Positions 35,177-43,906 of a stretch of 57,802 nucleotides of DNA are shown piece by piece. The translations under genes and the position numbers were made by a program. The stretch's first letter is position 1; each line of letters begins with the position of its first letter. The stretch comes from Pseudomonadota bacterium (GTDB lineage Bacteria > Desulfobacterota > Desulfovibrionia > Desulfovibrionales > Desulfovibrionaceae), in contig JAHIUD010000031.1 of assembly GCA_018817515.1 (NCBI GenBank), forward strand, positions 1 to 57,802, in the 5' to 3' direction. The notes below the pieces were generated by a model. It saw only the letters and a list, made by a program, of their open reading frames with translations, was not told the DNA's origin and ran no database searches.

Positions 35177-36139
35177 ATGTTCAAGGACATTCTTCTCGCC
35201 ATCACACCGTCGGAGTTGTGCGACTGCGCTGCCGAGGCGGCTTTCCACTTCGCGCAGCGCTTCGAGTCCCGCCTGGTCATCGCGCACGTCTGCGGCATGG
35301 CCCAGGGCTGGGGTGAAATGGAGTTTCTGGAGTCCTCCGGCGAGGTGGCCAAGATCAAGGCCTCGGTGGAGGAATACTACAAGGAAAAGCTGCGGGGGCT
35401 GGACAACTACGAGGTCAAGGTCGTGCCTGGCGTGCCGCACGTGGAGATCCTGCGCATCGCCCGCAAGATGAATGCGGACCTCGTGGTCATGGGCCCCCAC
35501 ACCAAGGAATACGCCGAACAGCGCTCGCGCATGTGGGGCATGACCGGCAGCACCCTGGAGCAGGTCAGCCAGAAGGCCGCCTGCCCGGTGATGATCGTGG
35601 CCAAGTCCACCCCATACGGCGAGCACAACTTCCTGAACATCGTGGCGGCCACGGACTTCTCCGACCAGGCCGACTGCGCGGTGCACTACGGCGGGCAGAT
35701 CGCCCGGCACTACAAGGCCGGCCTCACCGTATTCCACTGCGTGGACTTAAGCGGCGAGAATGGCCGCGTGTCCCTCGGGCATGACGAGGTCAAGCGCGCC
35801 ATCGCCCAGAGCAAGGCCAACTTGGAGGAGCGCTACGGCGACAAGCTTCGCGGCATCAAGAGCAGCACCTTCGAAGCCTGGGAAGGGATGCCCGCCATGG
35901 AGATCCTGAAGCTCGCCCGCATGCGCGAGGCCAACCTGATCCTCATGGCCCACCACACCCGCGAGCGAGACCCGGAAAAGGCGTTCCTGGGCTCCACCGT
36001 GATCCAGGTGGCGCTGAACTCACCCTGCCCGACCATCAGCGTGAACCGCCACTTCGACCTGCGCTGCGGCCTGATGTACGACCAGACCGGCGAAGCCGTC
36101 GAGACATCGCACAAGGCCGCCGCCGAAGCCGGAGGGTGA
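35177..36139 (+). CDS. Tandem universal stress protein (two Usp domains)
   Basis: 320 residues made of two Usp folds (about 1-150 and 155-300). Each begins with a strand (MFKDILLAITPSELC; NFLNIVAATDFSDQ) and has the ATP-binding-like loop near its end (GMTGSTLEQVSQKAACPVMI; FLGSTVIQVALNSPCPTISV). GGAGGG lies nine bases before the ATG. Usp proteins modulate stress survival, sometimes by binding ATP near enzymes. Its place inside an Hdr operon suggests a regulatory or chaperone role on that complex; this is inference. Confidence 0.88.
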   Translation: MFKDILLAITPSELCDCAAEAAFHFAQRFESRLVIAHVCGMAQGWGEMEFLESSGEVAKIKASVEEYYKEKLRGLDNYEVKVVPGVPHVEILRIARKMNADLVVMGPHTKEYAEQRSRMWGMTGSTLEQVSQKAACPVMIVAKSTPYGEHNFLNIVAATDFSDQADCAVHYGGQIARHYKAGLTVFHCVDLSGENGRVSLGHDEVKRAIAQSKANLEERYGDKLRGIKSSTFEAWEGMPAMEILKLARMREANLILMAHHTRERDPEKAFLGSTVIQVALNSPCPTISVNRHFDLRCGLMYDQTGEAVETSHKAAAEAGG

Positions 36140-36143
36140 GGTC

Positions 36144-36536
36144 ATGTCCGAGCCGACCAAGGTGCTTGTGGTGGACGACGAGAAGCGCTTCGCCGACAAC
36201 ATGGCCAAGCTGCTGGAGGTGAACGGCCTCGTCGCCGGGAAGGTATACAGCGGCGAGGAGGCCCTGGAAGAGCTGCGCAGGAACGACTACGACGTCGTGC
36301 TCCTGGACATGCGCCTGCCGGGGCTCACCGGCAAAGGCACCCTGGAGCGCCTGCGCGAGGCCAAGGTGGCGGCCAAGGCCATCGTGGTCACCGGGCACGC
36401 CTCCACCGACGATGCCGTTGAACTCATCCGCCTTGGGGCCTTCGATTATATTCTCAAGCCCTGCAAGACCGAGCGGGTCCTGGAGATCATCGACAAGGCG
36501 CACAAGAAGAAGTTGGAGGAGGAGCGCGCCGGTTAG
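36144..36536 (+). CDS. Single-domain response regulator (CheY-like)
   Basis: 130 residues, receiver only: KVLVVDDEKRFADN, phosphoacceptor Asp55 in VVLLDMRLPG, Thr in AIVVTGHAS and Lys in YILKPCKT. There is no output domain, so it must act by protein contact. It starts five bases after the Usp stop. Together with the receiver-like insert in the double HdrA, it hints at phospho-signalling directed at the electron-transfer complex. Confidence 0.9.
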   Translation: MSEPTKVLVVDDEKRFADNMAKLLEVNGLVAGKVYSGEEALEELRRNDYDVVLLDMRLPGLTGKGTLERLREAKVAAKAIVVTGHASTDDAVELIRLGAFDYILKPCKTERVLEIIDKAHKKKLEEERAG

Positions 36537-36572
36537 CCCCTGAGGCGGCGCGCCCCTTCCAAGGGGGACATC

Positions 36573-37922
36573 ATGGAGACCGTTGTGAGCACGCCGGGCG
36601 TGATGCAGCCCGTTATCCCCAGGAGCCTGGCGGACGAGATCCGCCAGCACCTGGCCAAGTTCGACTTCAGCGCCTGCATGGCCTGCGGGGCGTGCAGCAG
36701 CGGCTGCCCCACCACCAACGCCCCGGACAACGAGGGCTGGAACATCCGCAAGGTGCTGCGCATGCTGGCCTACGGCATGGTCGACGAGGTTATGAACTCC
36801 AACTTTCCCTGGCTCTGCACCGGCTGCGGGCGCTGCGCCTACGCCTGCCCCATGGGCATCGACATCGTGCCGGTGATGCTGCACATGAAGCACCTGCGCC
36901 CGCGTGACCAGGTGCCCGGAGTGCTGCAAAAGGGCACAACCAACAACCTGGAGTCCGGCAACAACATGGCCATCCCCAGGGACGACTACCTCCAGGGCAT
37001 GGCCGAACTGGGGCAGCAGCTCTCCGATGAGGACTGCCCTGGCTTCTATGTGCCCGTGGACCGGAAGGAAGCAGACATCCTGTTTTTCCCCAACTCCAAG
37101 GAAGTCTACGGCGACTTCGAGGACCAGTTCTGGTGGTGGAAGATCTTCTATGCCGCCCACGAGAACTGGACCGTGCCCTCCGAGGGCTGGGAGGCCGTGG
37201 ACTGGGCGCTCTTCACCGGAAACTACGAGGGCATCCGCGCCCTGGCCGAGCGCAAGATCAGCTACATCAAGCGCCAGGGCATCAAGCGCATGATCATGCC
37301 GGACTGCGGTGGCGGCTCATACGGCTGCCGCACGGGCATGAAGTCCTGCGTGGAGCTGAACGAGGAGAACCGCGTCAATTTCATCTACCTCTACGAATAC
37401 CTCCAGGAGATCATCCAGCAGGGCCGCATCCGGCTTGACAAGAGCGTGCACGCGGGCAAGCGCTTCACCTGGCACGACTCCTGTAAGCATGGCCGCGAAC
37501 TTTTGAAGCACTATGGCCAGGCCTTCTTTGACGAGCCGCGCTGGATCCTCTCCCAGTGCGTGGACGAATTCGTGGAGATGACGCCCAACCGAGAGGCCAA
37601 CTACTGCTGCGGCGCGGGCGGCGGCAACTGGCCGGGGCCGTTTGAGAAGCAGTCGGCCTTTCACGGGCGCTACAAGGCGGACCAGATCCGGCGCAGCGGC
37701 GCGGACGTGGTGGTGGTGGGCTGCTCCAACTGCCGCGACCAGATCATGAAGCGGCTGCCCAAGTACTACAAGGATCTCAAGTATGAGGTGAAGTACCTCT
37801 GGCAGGTGGTGGCCGAGGCGCTGGTCATCGAGCCCTGGCCTGACGAGGAGGTCGAACGGGCCGCTGCTGAGGCCAGCGCCCAGTGGAAGACCTTTGGAAT
37901 CGACCCCGACGCTGGTCTGTGA
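36573..37922 (+). CDS. HdrD-like ferredoxin-CCG iron-sulfur protein
   Basis: 449 residues combining an HdrC-like ferredoxin (CMACGACSSGCP at 35-46 and CTGCGRCAYACP at 82-93) and HdrB-like CCG domains, the HdrD arrangement. The second CCG domain is intact (WHDSCKHG, NYCCGAGGG, VGCSNCRDQIMKR). The first is degenerate (PDCGGGSYGCRTG). AGGGGGACATC precedes the ATG. It ends the operon; the first direct repeat with its tRNA half starts 49 bases later. Likely a further disulfide-reducing or electron-acceptor module, substrate unknown. Confidence 0.88.
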   Translation: METVVSTPGVMQPVIPRSLADEIRQHLAKFDFSACMACGACSSGCPTTNAPDNEGWNIRKVLRMLAYGMVDEVMNSNFPWLCTGCGRCAYACPMGIDIVPVMLHMKHLRPRDQVPGVLQKGTTNNLESGNNMAIPRDDYLQGMAELGQQLSDEDCPGFYVPVDRKEADILFFPNSKEVYGDFEDQFWWWKIFYAAHENWTVPSEGWEAVDWALFTGNYEGIRALAERKISYIKRQGIKRMIMPDCGGGSYGCRTGMKSCVELNEENRVNFIYLYEYLQEIIQQGRIRLDKSVHAGKRFTWHDSCKHGRELLKHYGQAFFDEPRWILSQCVDEFVEMTPNREANYCCGAGGGNWPGPFEKQSAFHGRYKADQIRRSGADVVVVGCSNCRDQIMKRLPKYYKDLKYEVKYLWQVVAEALVIEPWPDEEVERAAAEASAQWKTFGIDPDAGL

Positions 37923-37970
37923 AACACTGTCTGCGTAAGCATCATGCGTGAAGCAAGTGAGGTACAAACC

Positions 37971-38154
37971 TTGCTCCAATTTTGCTCCACTGCGAGTGCA
38001 AACCAGTGATCATTCGTGAATACGCATGCGTACGCAACCGTCAGGAATCATTCACAGTGCATTCATAATACACTGTAATAATTAGCATAAAATAGAGACT
38101 TAAAATCCCTCAACCTTCGGGTTATGTCGGTTCGATTCCGACCCTGGGCACCAA
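37971..38154 (+). repeat. Direct repeat copy A, with tRNA-Leu 3' half
   Basis: A ~184-base unit starting TTGCTCCAATTTTGCTCC, containing the palindrome ACGCATGCGT and ACAGTG/CACTGT arms. It ends with the 3' half of a tRNA-Leu: anticodon loop CTTAAAA, variable arm, T arm GTCGGTTCGATTCCGAC, and CCTGGGC-ACCA. Copies B (45440) and C (51229) are in the same orientation and highly similar along the whole unit. No 5' tRNA half is nearby. It closes the Hdr module. Confidence 0.85.
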
Positions 38155-38169
38155 GCATATCAACAAGTT

Positions 38170-38200
38170 AAAAGGACGGCTCGACGTGGGCCGTCCTTTT
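38170..38200 (+). terminator. Rho-independent terminator after repeat A
   Basis: AAAAGGACGGC at 38170-38180 pairs with GCCGTCCTTTT at 38190-38200, an 11-bp stem with 9-base loop and a T-tract. It lies 17 bases after the tRNA-half CCA, so it may be the old terminator of the tRNA gene. It would also stop transcription running out of the Hdr operon. Confidence 0.75.
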
Positions 38201-38740
38201 CCATTCCCCAGCATTCTACTGAATCGTAGCCATTCATACGTTTGCCATCGTATTCCTGGAAATATCATTGGAAGTGCTCCCTAATGTACGCATGCGGCAT
38301 GCGGCATCATGCAACAGAACTGGGCATTATGCTCACGACTTGTACAAAGCAAATCCTTCCTCACAGGATATTCCGCTCTTATGAGCGGCACCGCACCGAC
38401 ACATCCACCACTCCCTGCAATTGTCACTATACCGAGACCTCGCAAACTCGCGTGTTACGGGATGCATTGGGAGATCATCATGGAAAGGCCTTTAACAAAA
38501 GGCCAGGGCAATAGCCGCACAGCCCCTATCGCCAACCCCGCCCACGTTCGGCACCGCGAGACTATCGCCGAAACGGTTCTTCCCCCCCACTGCCCCCAAA
38601 GAAGCGTTCAGGGTGCTGACCATCCCGTAAGCATAGCTTGATTCAATGCGCTCAGCGCAGGCGAACTCGGCGTTACGCCTCACGGAAGCAGCAGACCGAA
38701 GCCCACTCGCAACACATCTCTTACCCTTTGGAGCCACACC
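38201..38740. other. 540-base gap without supported gene
   Basis: Two short plus-strand frames occur (from 38242 and from 38309), but their translations are unlike proteins and lack ribosome sites. The promoter of the BON gene probably lies near its right end. Nothing else is seen. Confidence 0.5.
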
Positions 38741-39574
38741 ATGCATCCGCATTCCCGCAAACTGATCCTCATCACAAGCCTTGTGCTTGCCATGGCGGCA
38801 CCAAACGGCGTGGCCGCCGCGGACACCGTGTCTCAGGAGATCGTCGACGCGCGGCAGGAGACCCAGATATGGACGACCTATGCCCTGAGCCCCTATCTGC
38901 GCGCCAACAACCTGAGCGTGTCCGTGCAGAACAACAAGGCCACCCTGACCGGCACCGTTGAAGAGGATGTCAGCAAGGAACTGGCCACGGAGATCGCCCT
39001 GGGCGTGGGCGGCATCAAGGAAGTGGACAACCAGATCGCGGTCCAGGCCGATTACACGCCCGTCAAACCGTCTGCGGACCGCAGTTATGGCGAGGTTGTC
39101 GACGATGCAATCATCACCTCCGCAGTCAAGTCGAAGCTTGCGTGGAGCAAGAACACGGATGGCCTCAACGTCAAGGTCGACACCAAGTTTGGCCGGGTGC
39201 TGCTACGCGGCACCGCCGACAGCGCCGCAAGCAAGGAACTCGCCGGGCGCCTGGCCCTCAACACCCGAGGCGTGGCGTCCGTGGACAACCAGTTGGCGGT
39301 CGCCCCCATGAAGCCAACGGCTGTGCAGAGCGCCAAGGCCTCTGCGCATGAGGCCAGGCAAGACCTCGCCGACAGCTGGATAACCACCAAGGTGAAGTCT
39401 ACTTTCCTTTACTCCAGCAACGTGTCTGGCTCAGACATCACCGTCAACACCAACCAGGGCGTCGTCACCCTGAATGGGAAGCTCAAGAGCGGAGCCGAAC
39501 GCGCCTTGGCCATCGAACTTGCGCAGAACGTGCGCGGCGTGAGGAGCGTCCAGGCCAAGGGCCTCAGGTTTTAA
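38741..39574 (+). CDS. Periplasmic protein with three BON domains
   Basis: 277 residues: a signal peptide (LILITSLVLAMAAPNGVAAA) followed by three BON repeats, each ending in the pattern of a strand plus GV.SVDNQ: LSVSVQNNKATLTGTV, LNVKVDTKFGRVLLRGTADS, ITVNTNQGVVTLNGKLKSG. BON domains bind phospholipid or peptidoglycan surfaces, as in OsmY, and are induced by osmotic or envelope stress. TTTGGAG lies eight bases before the ATG. It opens the envelope-stress module. Confidence 0.88.
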   Translation: MHPHSRKLILITSLVLAMAAPNGVAAADTVSQEIVDARQETQIWTTYALSPYLRANNLSVSVQNNKATLTGTVEEDVSKELATEIALGVGGIKEVDNQIAVQADYTPVKPSADRSYGEVVDDAIITSAVKSKLAWSKNTDGLNVKVDTKFGRVLLRGTADSAASKELAGRLALNTRGVASVDNQLAVAPMKPTAVQSAKASAHEARQDLADSWITTKVKSTFLYSSNVSGSDITVNTNQGVVTLNGKLKSGAERALAIELAQNVRGVRSVQAKGLRF

Positions 39575-39738
39575 GGCGAACGAAGACAAGCGGGAAGAGA
39601 TTCCAGGTATTGCCCATGGCGCGCCAGGACAAACTCCGGAGCAGTTGTCGTTTGAAAAACGCTCCCGGCTCCTCCTCCTTCTTGGTGTCGGACAGGGCCT
39701 TGCACACAGGCAGTAACAACAGTCCATGGAGAACGTCG

Positions 39739-40191
39739 ATGAAATTCAAGGCAACGACCATCCTGACCATAGCGACAGCGCTTCTTCTGACTGCCTCACT
39801 TGCGGTTGCCGAAATGGTGCAAGACTCAGACGGGATACGCAGCCCTCCGCCCATGAACCAGGTGGGCCCCATGGGGGGGAACAGCATGGGCAACATGGTC
39901 ATTCCGCCCGAGAAACTGGAGGCCATACGGATAATCCAGAGCCATTACGCGGAACAGCTGTTCAGCCTGCGCCAGGACATCCGCGCAAAGCAGGTTGAGC
40001 TCAATGCCATCATGCTCAAACCTCAGCCCGACACGGCCAAGGCCAAGAATACGTTCAGGCAGATCGCCGCCCTACAGATTAAGGAAACCGACACCCTCAT
40101 CGACATGCTCGCCAGGATCTCCATAGAAACGGACGTGCGCCTGCCCATGCTGCACACGGGCCAGGGTGGAGTCCAAGCGAAGAGAGAGTGA
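39739..40191 (+). CDS. Spy/CpxP/ZraP-like periplasmic protein
   Basis: 150 residues with a signal peptide (ILTIATALLLTASLAVA) and a long helical region (LEAIRIIQSHYAEQLFSLRQ, then KQVELNAIMLKPQPDTAKAK) typical of periplasmic chaperone-like Spy/CpxP/ZraP proteins, where a length of about 150 is usual. A Met/Pro-rich segment (PPPMNQVGPMGGNSMGNM) may bind metals such as copper. ATG 39739 follows GGAG; the in-frame start at 39610 adds non-signal residues and is rejected. Confidence 0.75.
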   Translation: MKFKATTILTIATALLLTASLAVAEMVQDSDGIRSPPPMNQVGPMGGNSMGNMVIPPEKLEAIRIIQSHYAEQLFSLRQDIRAKQVELNAIMLKPQPDTAKAKNTFRQIAALQIKETDTLIDMLARISIETDVRLPMLHTGQGGVQAKRE

Positions 40192-40365
40192 AGAGAAAGT
40201 GTAAAGATCGCGGAATCAACCTGGCTTGCTTAGCGAGGAGGACCCAGTGATTGCCCCGTCAACGCACGCATTTTGAACACGTGTCCACTGAAACCCCGTA
40301 GGCCGCAGATCCTCTCACGATGTGGCCAGCGCCTGCACACACTGTAATTTCAAGGAGATTAGTTT

Positions 40366-41427
40366 ATGAACACAGGCAAGCGTCTTCTCTCCATCGTCCT
40401 GTTGACCGCCCTCGCGGTGTTCGGCATGGCCTTCGCGGCCCAGGCCGAGACCCTGCGCCCCAAGGTCGACAACTTCATCCTCTTCTTTGACCACTCCGGC
40501 TCCATGGTTCAGGACAACGAGATGTTCAAAGCCCACAAGCTGGTGCTGGCCAAGGCCCTTGCGCTCAAGATGAACGACGAAATCCCCCTGCTTGGTTACC
40601 AGAGCGGCGTGAACACCTTCGCGCCCTTTGATACCCAGCTGACCCCCAGAACGTACACCCGGCCTGCGGTCGCCTCTGCCGTGACCGCCATCGACACCAA
40701 GTACGACATCTACGGCCGCAACACCCCCATGGGCTTTGGCCTGGACAAGATCGACCCGGTGCTGGCCAGCATGAAGGGCCGCACCGCGCTCATCCTGTTC
40801 ACTGACGGCAACTCCAACTACGGCAACGATCCTGTGGCCGAGGCCAAGGCCTTGTACGCCAAGTACCCGAACCTGTGCATCCACATCGTCAGCTATGCCG
40901 ACAAGGCCCACGGCAAGGAAGTCGTTGCGCAGATCCGCGCTCTGAAGGGCTGCACCGTCGTGGGCGACCCCATGGTCATGACCAGCGCCGCCGGCATGAA
41001 GCAGTTCGTGCGCGACGTGTTCTACGAGACGGCGCCCGAGCAGGCAGCCGCCCCGCGCGCCATGACCCCGGCCCCGGCCCCGGCTGGCACCTGCGAGAGC
41101 ATCACCCTGGGCAACATGAACTTCGCCTTTGACAAGTACATGATCGTCCCGGACATGGTTCCCGCCCTGGAGCAGGCCTTGAGCGTGCTCAAGAACTCCA
41201 GCTGCAGCAAGTTCACCGTCACCGGCCATACTGACAGCGTCGGTCCTGTTGACTACAACCAGAAGCTCTCCGAGCGCCGCGCCAACGCCGTGACCAAGTG
41301 GCTCATGGAGAAGGGCTTCCAGGGCAAGCTCAGCACCGAGGGCAAGGGCAAGCTTGAGCCCAAGTTCGACAACACGACCGCTGATGGCCGCCACCTGAAC
41401 CGCCGCGTGGAAATCTCCACCAACTAG
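40366..41427 (+). CDS. VWA-OmpA fusion envelope protein
   Basis: 353 residues: signal peptide, a von Willebrand A domain (about 35-225) with MIDAS residues in FDHSGSM (Asp42, Ser44, Ser46) and LILFTDGNSNYG, an Ala/Pro linker (AAPRAMTPAPAPAG), then an OmpA C-terminal peptidoglycan-binding domain (FTVTGHTDSVGPVDYNQKLS, RRVEIS). It should be held at the peptidoglycan with an extracytoplasmic metal-dependent adhesion domain. AAGGAG precedes the ATG, and a strong terminator follows. The partner bound by VWA is unknown. Confidence 0.88.
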   Translation: MNTGKRLLSIVLLTALAVFGMAFAAQAETLRPKVDNFILFFDHSGSMVQDNEMFKAHKLVLAKALALKMNDEIPLLGYQSGVNTFAPFDTQLTPRTYTRPAVASAVTAIDTKYDIYGRNTPMGFGLDKIDPVLASMKGRTALILFTDGNSNYGNDPVAEAKALYAKYPNLCIHIVSYADKAHGKEVVAQIRALKGCTVVGDPMVMTSAAGMKQFVRDVFYETAPEQAAAPRAMTPAPAPAGTCESITLGNMNFAFDKYMIVPDMVPALEQALSVLKNSSCSKFTVTGHTDSVGPVDYNQKLSERRANAVTKWLMEKGFQGKLSTEGKGKLEPKFDNTTADGRHLNRRVEISTN

Positions 41428-41451
41428 ACCAGTGCGCGACTAATACAGCAA

Positions 41452-41483
41452 GGGGCTGCGAGACCAAACGGTTTCGCAGCCCC
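41452..41483 (+). terminator. Rho-independent-type terminator after VWA-OmpA gene
   Basis: GGGGCTGCGAGACC at 41452-41465 pairs with GGTTTCGCAGCCCC at 41470-41483 around AAAC, a 14-bp stem with one G-T pair. The T-tract is weak (TCTCACATT). It lies 24 bases after the stop codon. Confidence 0.75.
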
Positions 41484-41561
41484 TCTCACATTCAACGGGT
41501 GTCGTTCAAGCGGGTGTCGTTACGCAGAGCGATTATGCCACCTTGCGCCCCGCCATTCCCT

Positions 41562-42290
41562 TTACTTGCCCTTGCGCGGCGGCAGGTAGGGCAGCAGGCG
41601 GTCGGTTTCCTTCTTGACCACAGCGTAGCACTCACAGCACAGCGCCTCCAGCTTGGGCCTGTCCAGCACCGTGATATGACCGCGGCTGTAAGAGATGACC
41701 CCGAGGTCTTGCAACTTGCCCGCAGCCTCGGTGACGCCTTCGCGGCGCACGCCGAGCATGTTGGCGATGAGCTCCTGGGTCATGATCAATTGGTTGCCTG
41801 GCAGGCGGTCGAGCGACAGCAGGAGCCAGCGGCAGAGCTGCTGGTCGATGGAGTGGTGGCGGTTGCACACCGCTGTCTGGGCCATCTGCGTGATCATGGA
41901 CTGCAGGTAGTGCAGCATCAGCACCGTCAGCTGGGAGTGCCGGTTGCACTCGTCCATGAACCTTTGTCCCAGCAGCTTGTATGCCCAGCCGGCGCTCTGA
42001 ACAACGCTCCGGCTCGTGGTGCTCCCGCCGCCCATGAACAGGGACACGCCGATGAAGCCCTCGTTGCCCACCACGGAAATCTCCGCCGAGGCGCCGTCTT
42101 CCATCACGTACAGCAACGACACAATGGAGTCTGTGGGAAAATAGATGTGGGTCACGGTGTCCCCGGACTCGTACAAGACCTTGCCCAGGGGCATTTCCAC
42201 CAGCTTGAGGTCAGGGAACAGGCGCTTCTGAACCTCCGCCGGCAAGGCGGCCAAAAGATGGTTTTGCCAAGGCGTTGGTGTTTCTTGCAT
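41562..42290 (-). CDS. Crp/Fnr-family transcription regulator
   Basis: 242 residues: N-terminal cyclic-nucleotide-binding fold (EMPLGKVLYESGDTVTHIYF, VGNEGFIGVSLFM), a dimer helix, and a C-terminal winged helix (MTQELIANMLGVRREGVTEA). ATG 42290 follows AGGAGG; an in-frame start 213 bases upstream is rejected. There is no FNR-type N-terminal cysteine cluster. Relatives lacking the cAMP-binding arginine respond to other signals. It is divergent from the lmo0937/DUF3309 genes and may control the stress module. Confidence 0.88.
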   Translation of the reverse strand: MQETPTPWQNHLLAALPAEVQKRLFPDLKLVEMPLGKVLYESGDTVTHIYFPTDSIVSLLYVMEDGASAEISVVGNEGFIGVSLFMGGGSTTSRSVVQSAGWAYKLLGQRFMDECNRHSQLTVLMLHYLQSMITQMAQTAVCNRHHSIDQQLCRWLLLSLDRLPGNQLIMTQELIANMLGVRREGVTEAAGKLQDLGVISYSRGHITVLDRPKLEALCCECYAVVKKETDRLLPYLPPRKGK

Positions 42291-42514
42291 GCGGGCCTCC
42301 TTCGTTGGGCTCGGAATCCAGCACGGGCTCTTCCAGAGATCACGCCATCCGTACGCTAGCACACATATGGACACAAGATATTTTTTTTTGCGCCGTGCCT
42401 GCGCATACAAAAATGTTGCAAAATATAATCCCTTACGTGCACTATCGCACAGACGCATTTCGGCTGTCAGGATAGTACTTACATCGTGAGGATTCCCCCT
42501 CATGCAGCATGAGG
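42291..42514 (+). promoter_or_regulatory. Divergent control region with ribosome-site hairpin
   Basis: The 234-base region between the Crp/Fnr gene and the lmo0937-type gene is AT-rich. Near its right end CCTCATG (42498-42504) and CATGAGG (42508-42514) form a perfect 7-bp hairpin with a 3-base loop. Its right arm overlaps the ribosome-binding GAGGAG of the small membrane protein gene, so folding would hide the site. Confidence 0.5.
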
Positions 42515-42524
42515 AGACAGCGTT

Positions 42525-42671
42525 ATGCTCGAAATTATTGCAATAACATTTATTGTCCTATGGGCACTCGGACTTGTTTCGTCATACTCCATGGGTGGAT
42601 TCATTCATATCCTCTTGGTCGTGGCAATTGTCATGATCCTGCTCCGGCTCATTCGCGGCAGACGGCTGTAG
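42525..42671 (+). CDS. lmo0937-family mini membrane protein
   Basis: 48 residues, too short for usual gene tracks: two hydrophobic helices (IIAITFIVLWALGLVSSY and IHILLVVAIVMILLRLIRG) joined by SMGGF, ending RGRRL. This is the pattern of the widespread lmo0937 family, stress-linked inner-membrane peptides of unknown role. GAGGAG precedes the ATG by eight bases. Confidence 0.8.
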   Translation: MLEIIAITFIVLWALGLVSSYSMGGFIHILLVVAIVMILLRLIRGRRL

Positions 42672-42785
42672 CACCACCGGCTTCGCGCACTTTCCGCAGC
42701 AAAAGGTTGTGGACAGGCAGGACAGCGTTCCGCGGAAGTTCCCCCCGAGATTCTCTCCGACACAACCAACCCTCTGGAGAAGCAC

Positions 42786-42944
42786 ATGTCACTTGGCTCA
42801 ATACTCTTGCTGCTGATCATTCTGATGATTCTGGGCATCATCCCGACATGGCCGCACAGTAGGGCCTGGGGCTACCGGCCGAGCGGCGTCCTGGGAGTGG
42901 TGCTCGTGGTGGTGCTGGTCCTGTTTATGATGGGCAGAATATAA
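42786..42944 (+). CDS. DUF3309 small membrane protein
   Basis: 52 residues with two transmembrane helices (LGSILLLLIILMILGIIPTW and GVLGVVLVVVLVLFMMGRI) around the conserved WPHSRAWGYRPSG loop, the DUF3309 signature. GGAGAAGC lies before the ATG. It often accompanies lmo0937-type and BON proteins in stress loci; the role is unknown. Confidence 0.85.
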   Translation: MSLGSILLLLIILMILGIIPTWPHSRAWGYRPSGVLGVVLVVVLVLFMMGRI

Positions 42945-43106
42945 CGAAACGGTTTTCCCCTCTCTGTTTCCTGGAGCCTGGCAAAAGGCCAAGCATGGCG
43001 CATGAACACCTCGTACAACAACCCGCGAAGCGCAAAGCCCTCGCCCTCATGAAGCGTTGAACAGAGCGGTCGGCTTGGCCTCGTCACACCTCCGGAGAAT
43101 ATCATA

Positions 43107-43418
43107 ATGAAGAAACGCAACCGCATTATGGCCTTTATCCTGACCGCCCTGATGGCCCTTTCCCTGGGCTGCGCCTCCACGGCAAAGCACGAGGGCACGG
43201 GTGAATACATCGACGACAGCGTCATCACCACTAAGGTCAAGGCCATGATCTTCGACGAGCCCACCCTGAAATCCGGTGAGATCAACGTCGAAACATTCAA
43301 GGGCGTGGTCCAGTTGAGTGGTTTTGTCAGCTCTCAGGCCAACATCAACAAGGCCGTGGAAGTCGCGCGCAAGGTCAATGGCGTGAAGATGGTCAATCAG
43401 GACATGCGGGTCAAATAG
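43107..43418 (+). CDS. BON-domain lipoprotein
   Basis: 103 residues: a lipoprotein signal with lipobox LSLGC (Cys near 22), then a single BON domain (YIDDSVITTKVKAMIF, INVETFKGVVQLSGFV, ARKVNGVKMVNQDMRVK). It should be anchored to a membrane on the periplasmic side. CTCCGGAG precedes the ATG at a fair distance. Resembles DolP/OsmY-type envelope proteins. Confidence 0.88.
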   Translation: MKKRNRIMAFILTALMALSLGCASTAKHEGTGEYIDDSVITTKVKAMIFDEPTLKSGEINVETFKGVVQLSGFVSSQANINKAVEVARKVNGVKMVNQDMRVK

Positions 43419-43518
43419 CCAAGACGTAAGCGCGCAAACGCCGTGACGGGCGGCTGGATTCAATGCCGCCCACTGTCACGGCTTCATCACCCAACCAACC
43501 CCGACATGGGAGAGAATC

Positions 43519-43896
43519 ATGAAAAAGTTCAACATACTGGCAATAACGCTGGTCGCAGGGCTGCTGTTCTTCGCGGTCAGCCCGGGCAGAACCCAGTCCA
43601 CGCAGATTTCACCCGAACTGGACGGCAATATCTGGCTGGACTCCTCCTCGGCTGAGAAGCGCGCCTTCCTGTACGGCGTGGGCAGCGCCACGGTGCTGGA
43701 ATTCCACATCCGCACCAAACACGACGAGCAGCCCTCCAGGTTCGTTTCCGGCTGGGTGGAGGTCTTCAAGGACCAGACCTGGGCCGACGTGGAGAAGGCA
43801 GTGGACAAGTACTACGCCAACAACCCCGGCAAGCTCGATGAGAATGTTCTGAAGGTCATCTGGCAGAACATGATCAAGCCGAACCTGAAGAACTAA
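43519..43896 (+). CDS. Uncharacterised exported protein
   Basis: 125 residues with a signal peptide (ILAITLVAGLLFFAVSPGRT) and a compact domain with SSSAEKRAFLYGVGSATVLE and KYYANNPGKLDENVLKVIWQ, resembling small periplasmic proteins of the Rap1a/Tai type. That likeness is only general. GGGAGAG lies before the ATG. It sits in a run of small stress-linked envelope genes. Confidence 0.6.
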   Translation: MKKFNILAITLVAGLLFFAVSPGRTQSTQISPELDGNIWLDSSSAEKRAFLYGVGSATVLEFHIRTKHDEQPSRFVSGWVEVFKDQTWADVEKAVDKYYANNPGKLDENVLKVIWQNMIKPNLKN

Positions 43897-43906
43897 GGAG
43901 TCAAAC

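Noticed and set aside
37960-38040. TTGCTCCAATTTTGCTCC part of the repeats as a remnant integrase 3' end
   Set aside because: Reverse-strand peptides are similar between copies, but no recombinase motif is visible, so the idea is unsupported.
38091-38153. The tRNA-like segments at 38091, 45560 and 51350 as functional tRNA-Leu genes
   Set aside because: Only the 3' half is present; no GCCCAGG acceptor strand or D arm lies upstream, so no cloverleaf can form.
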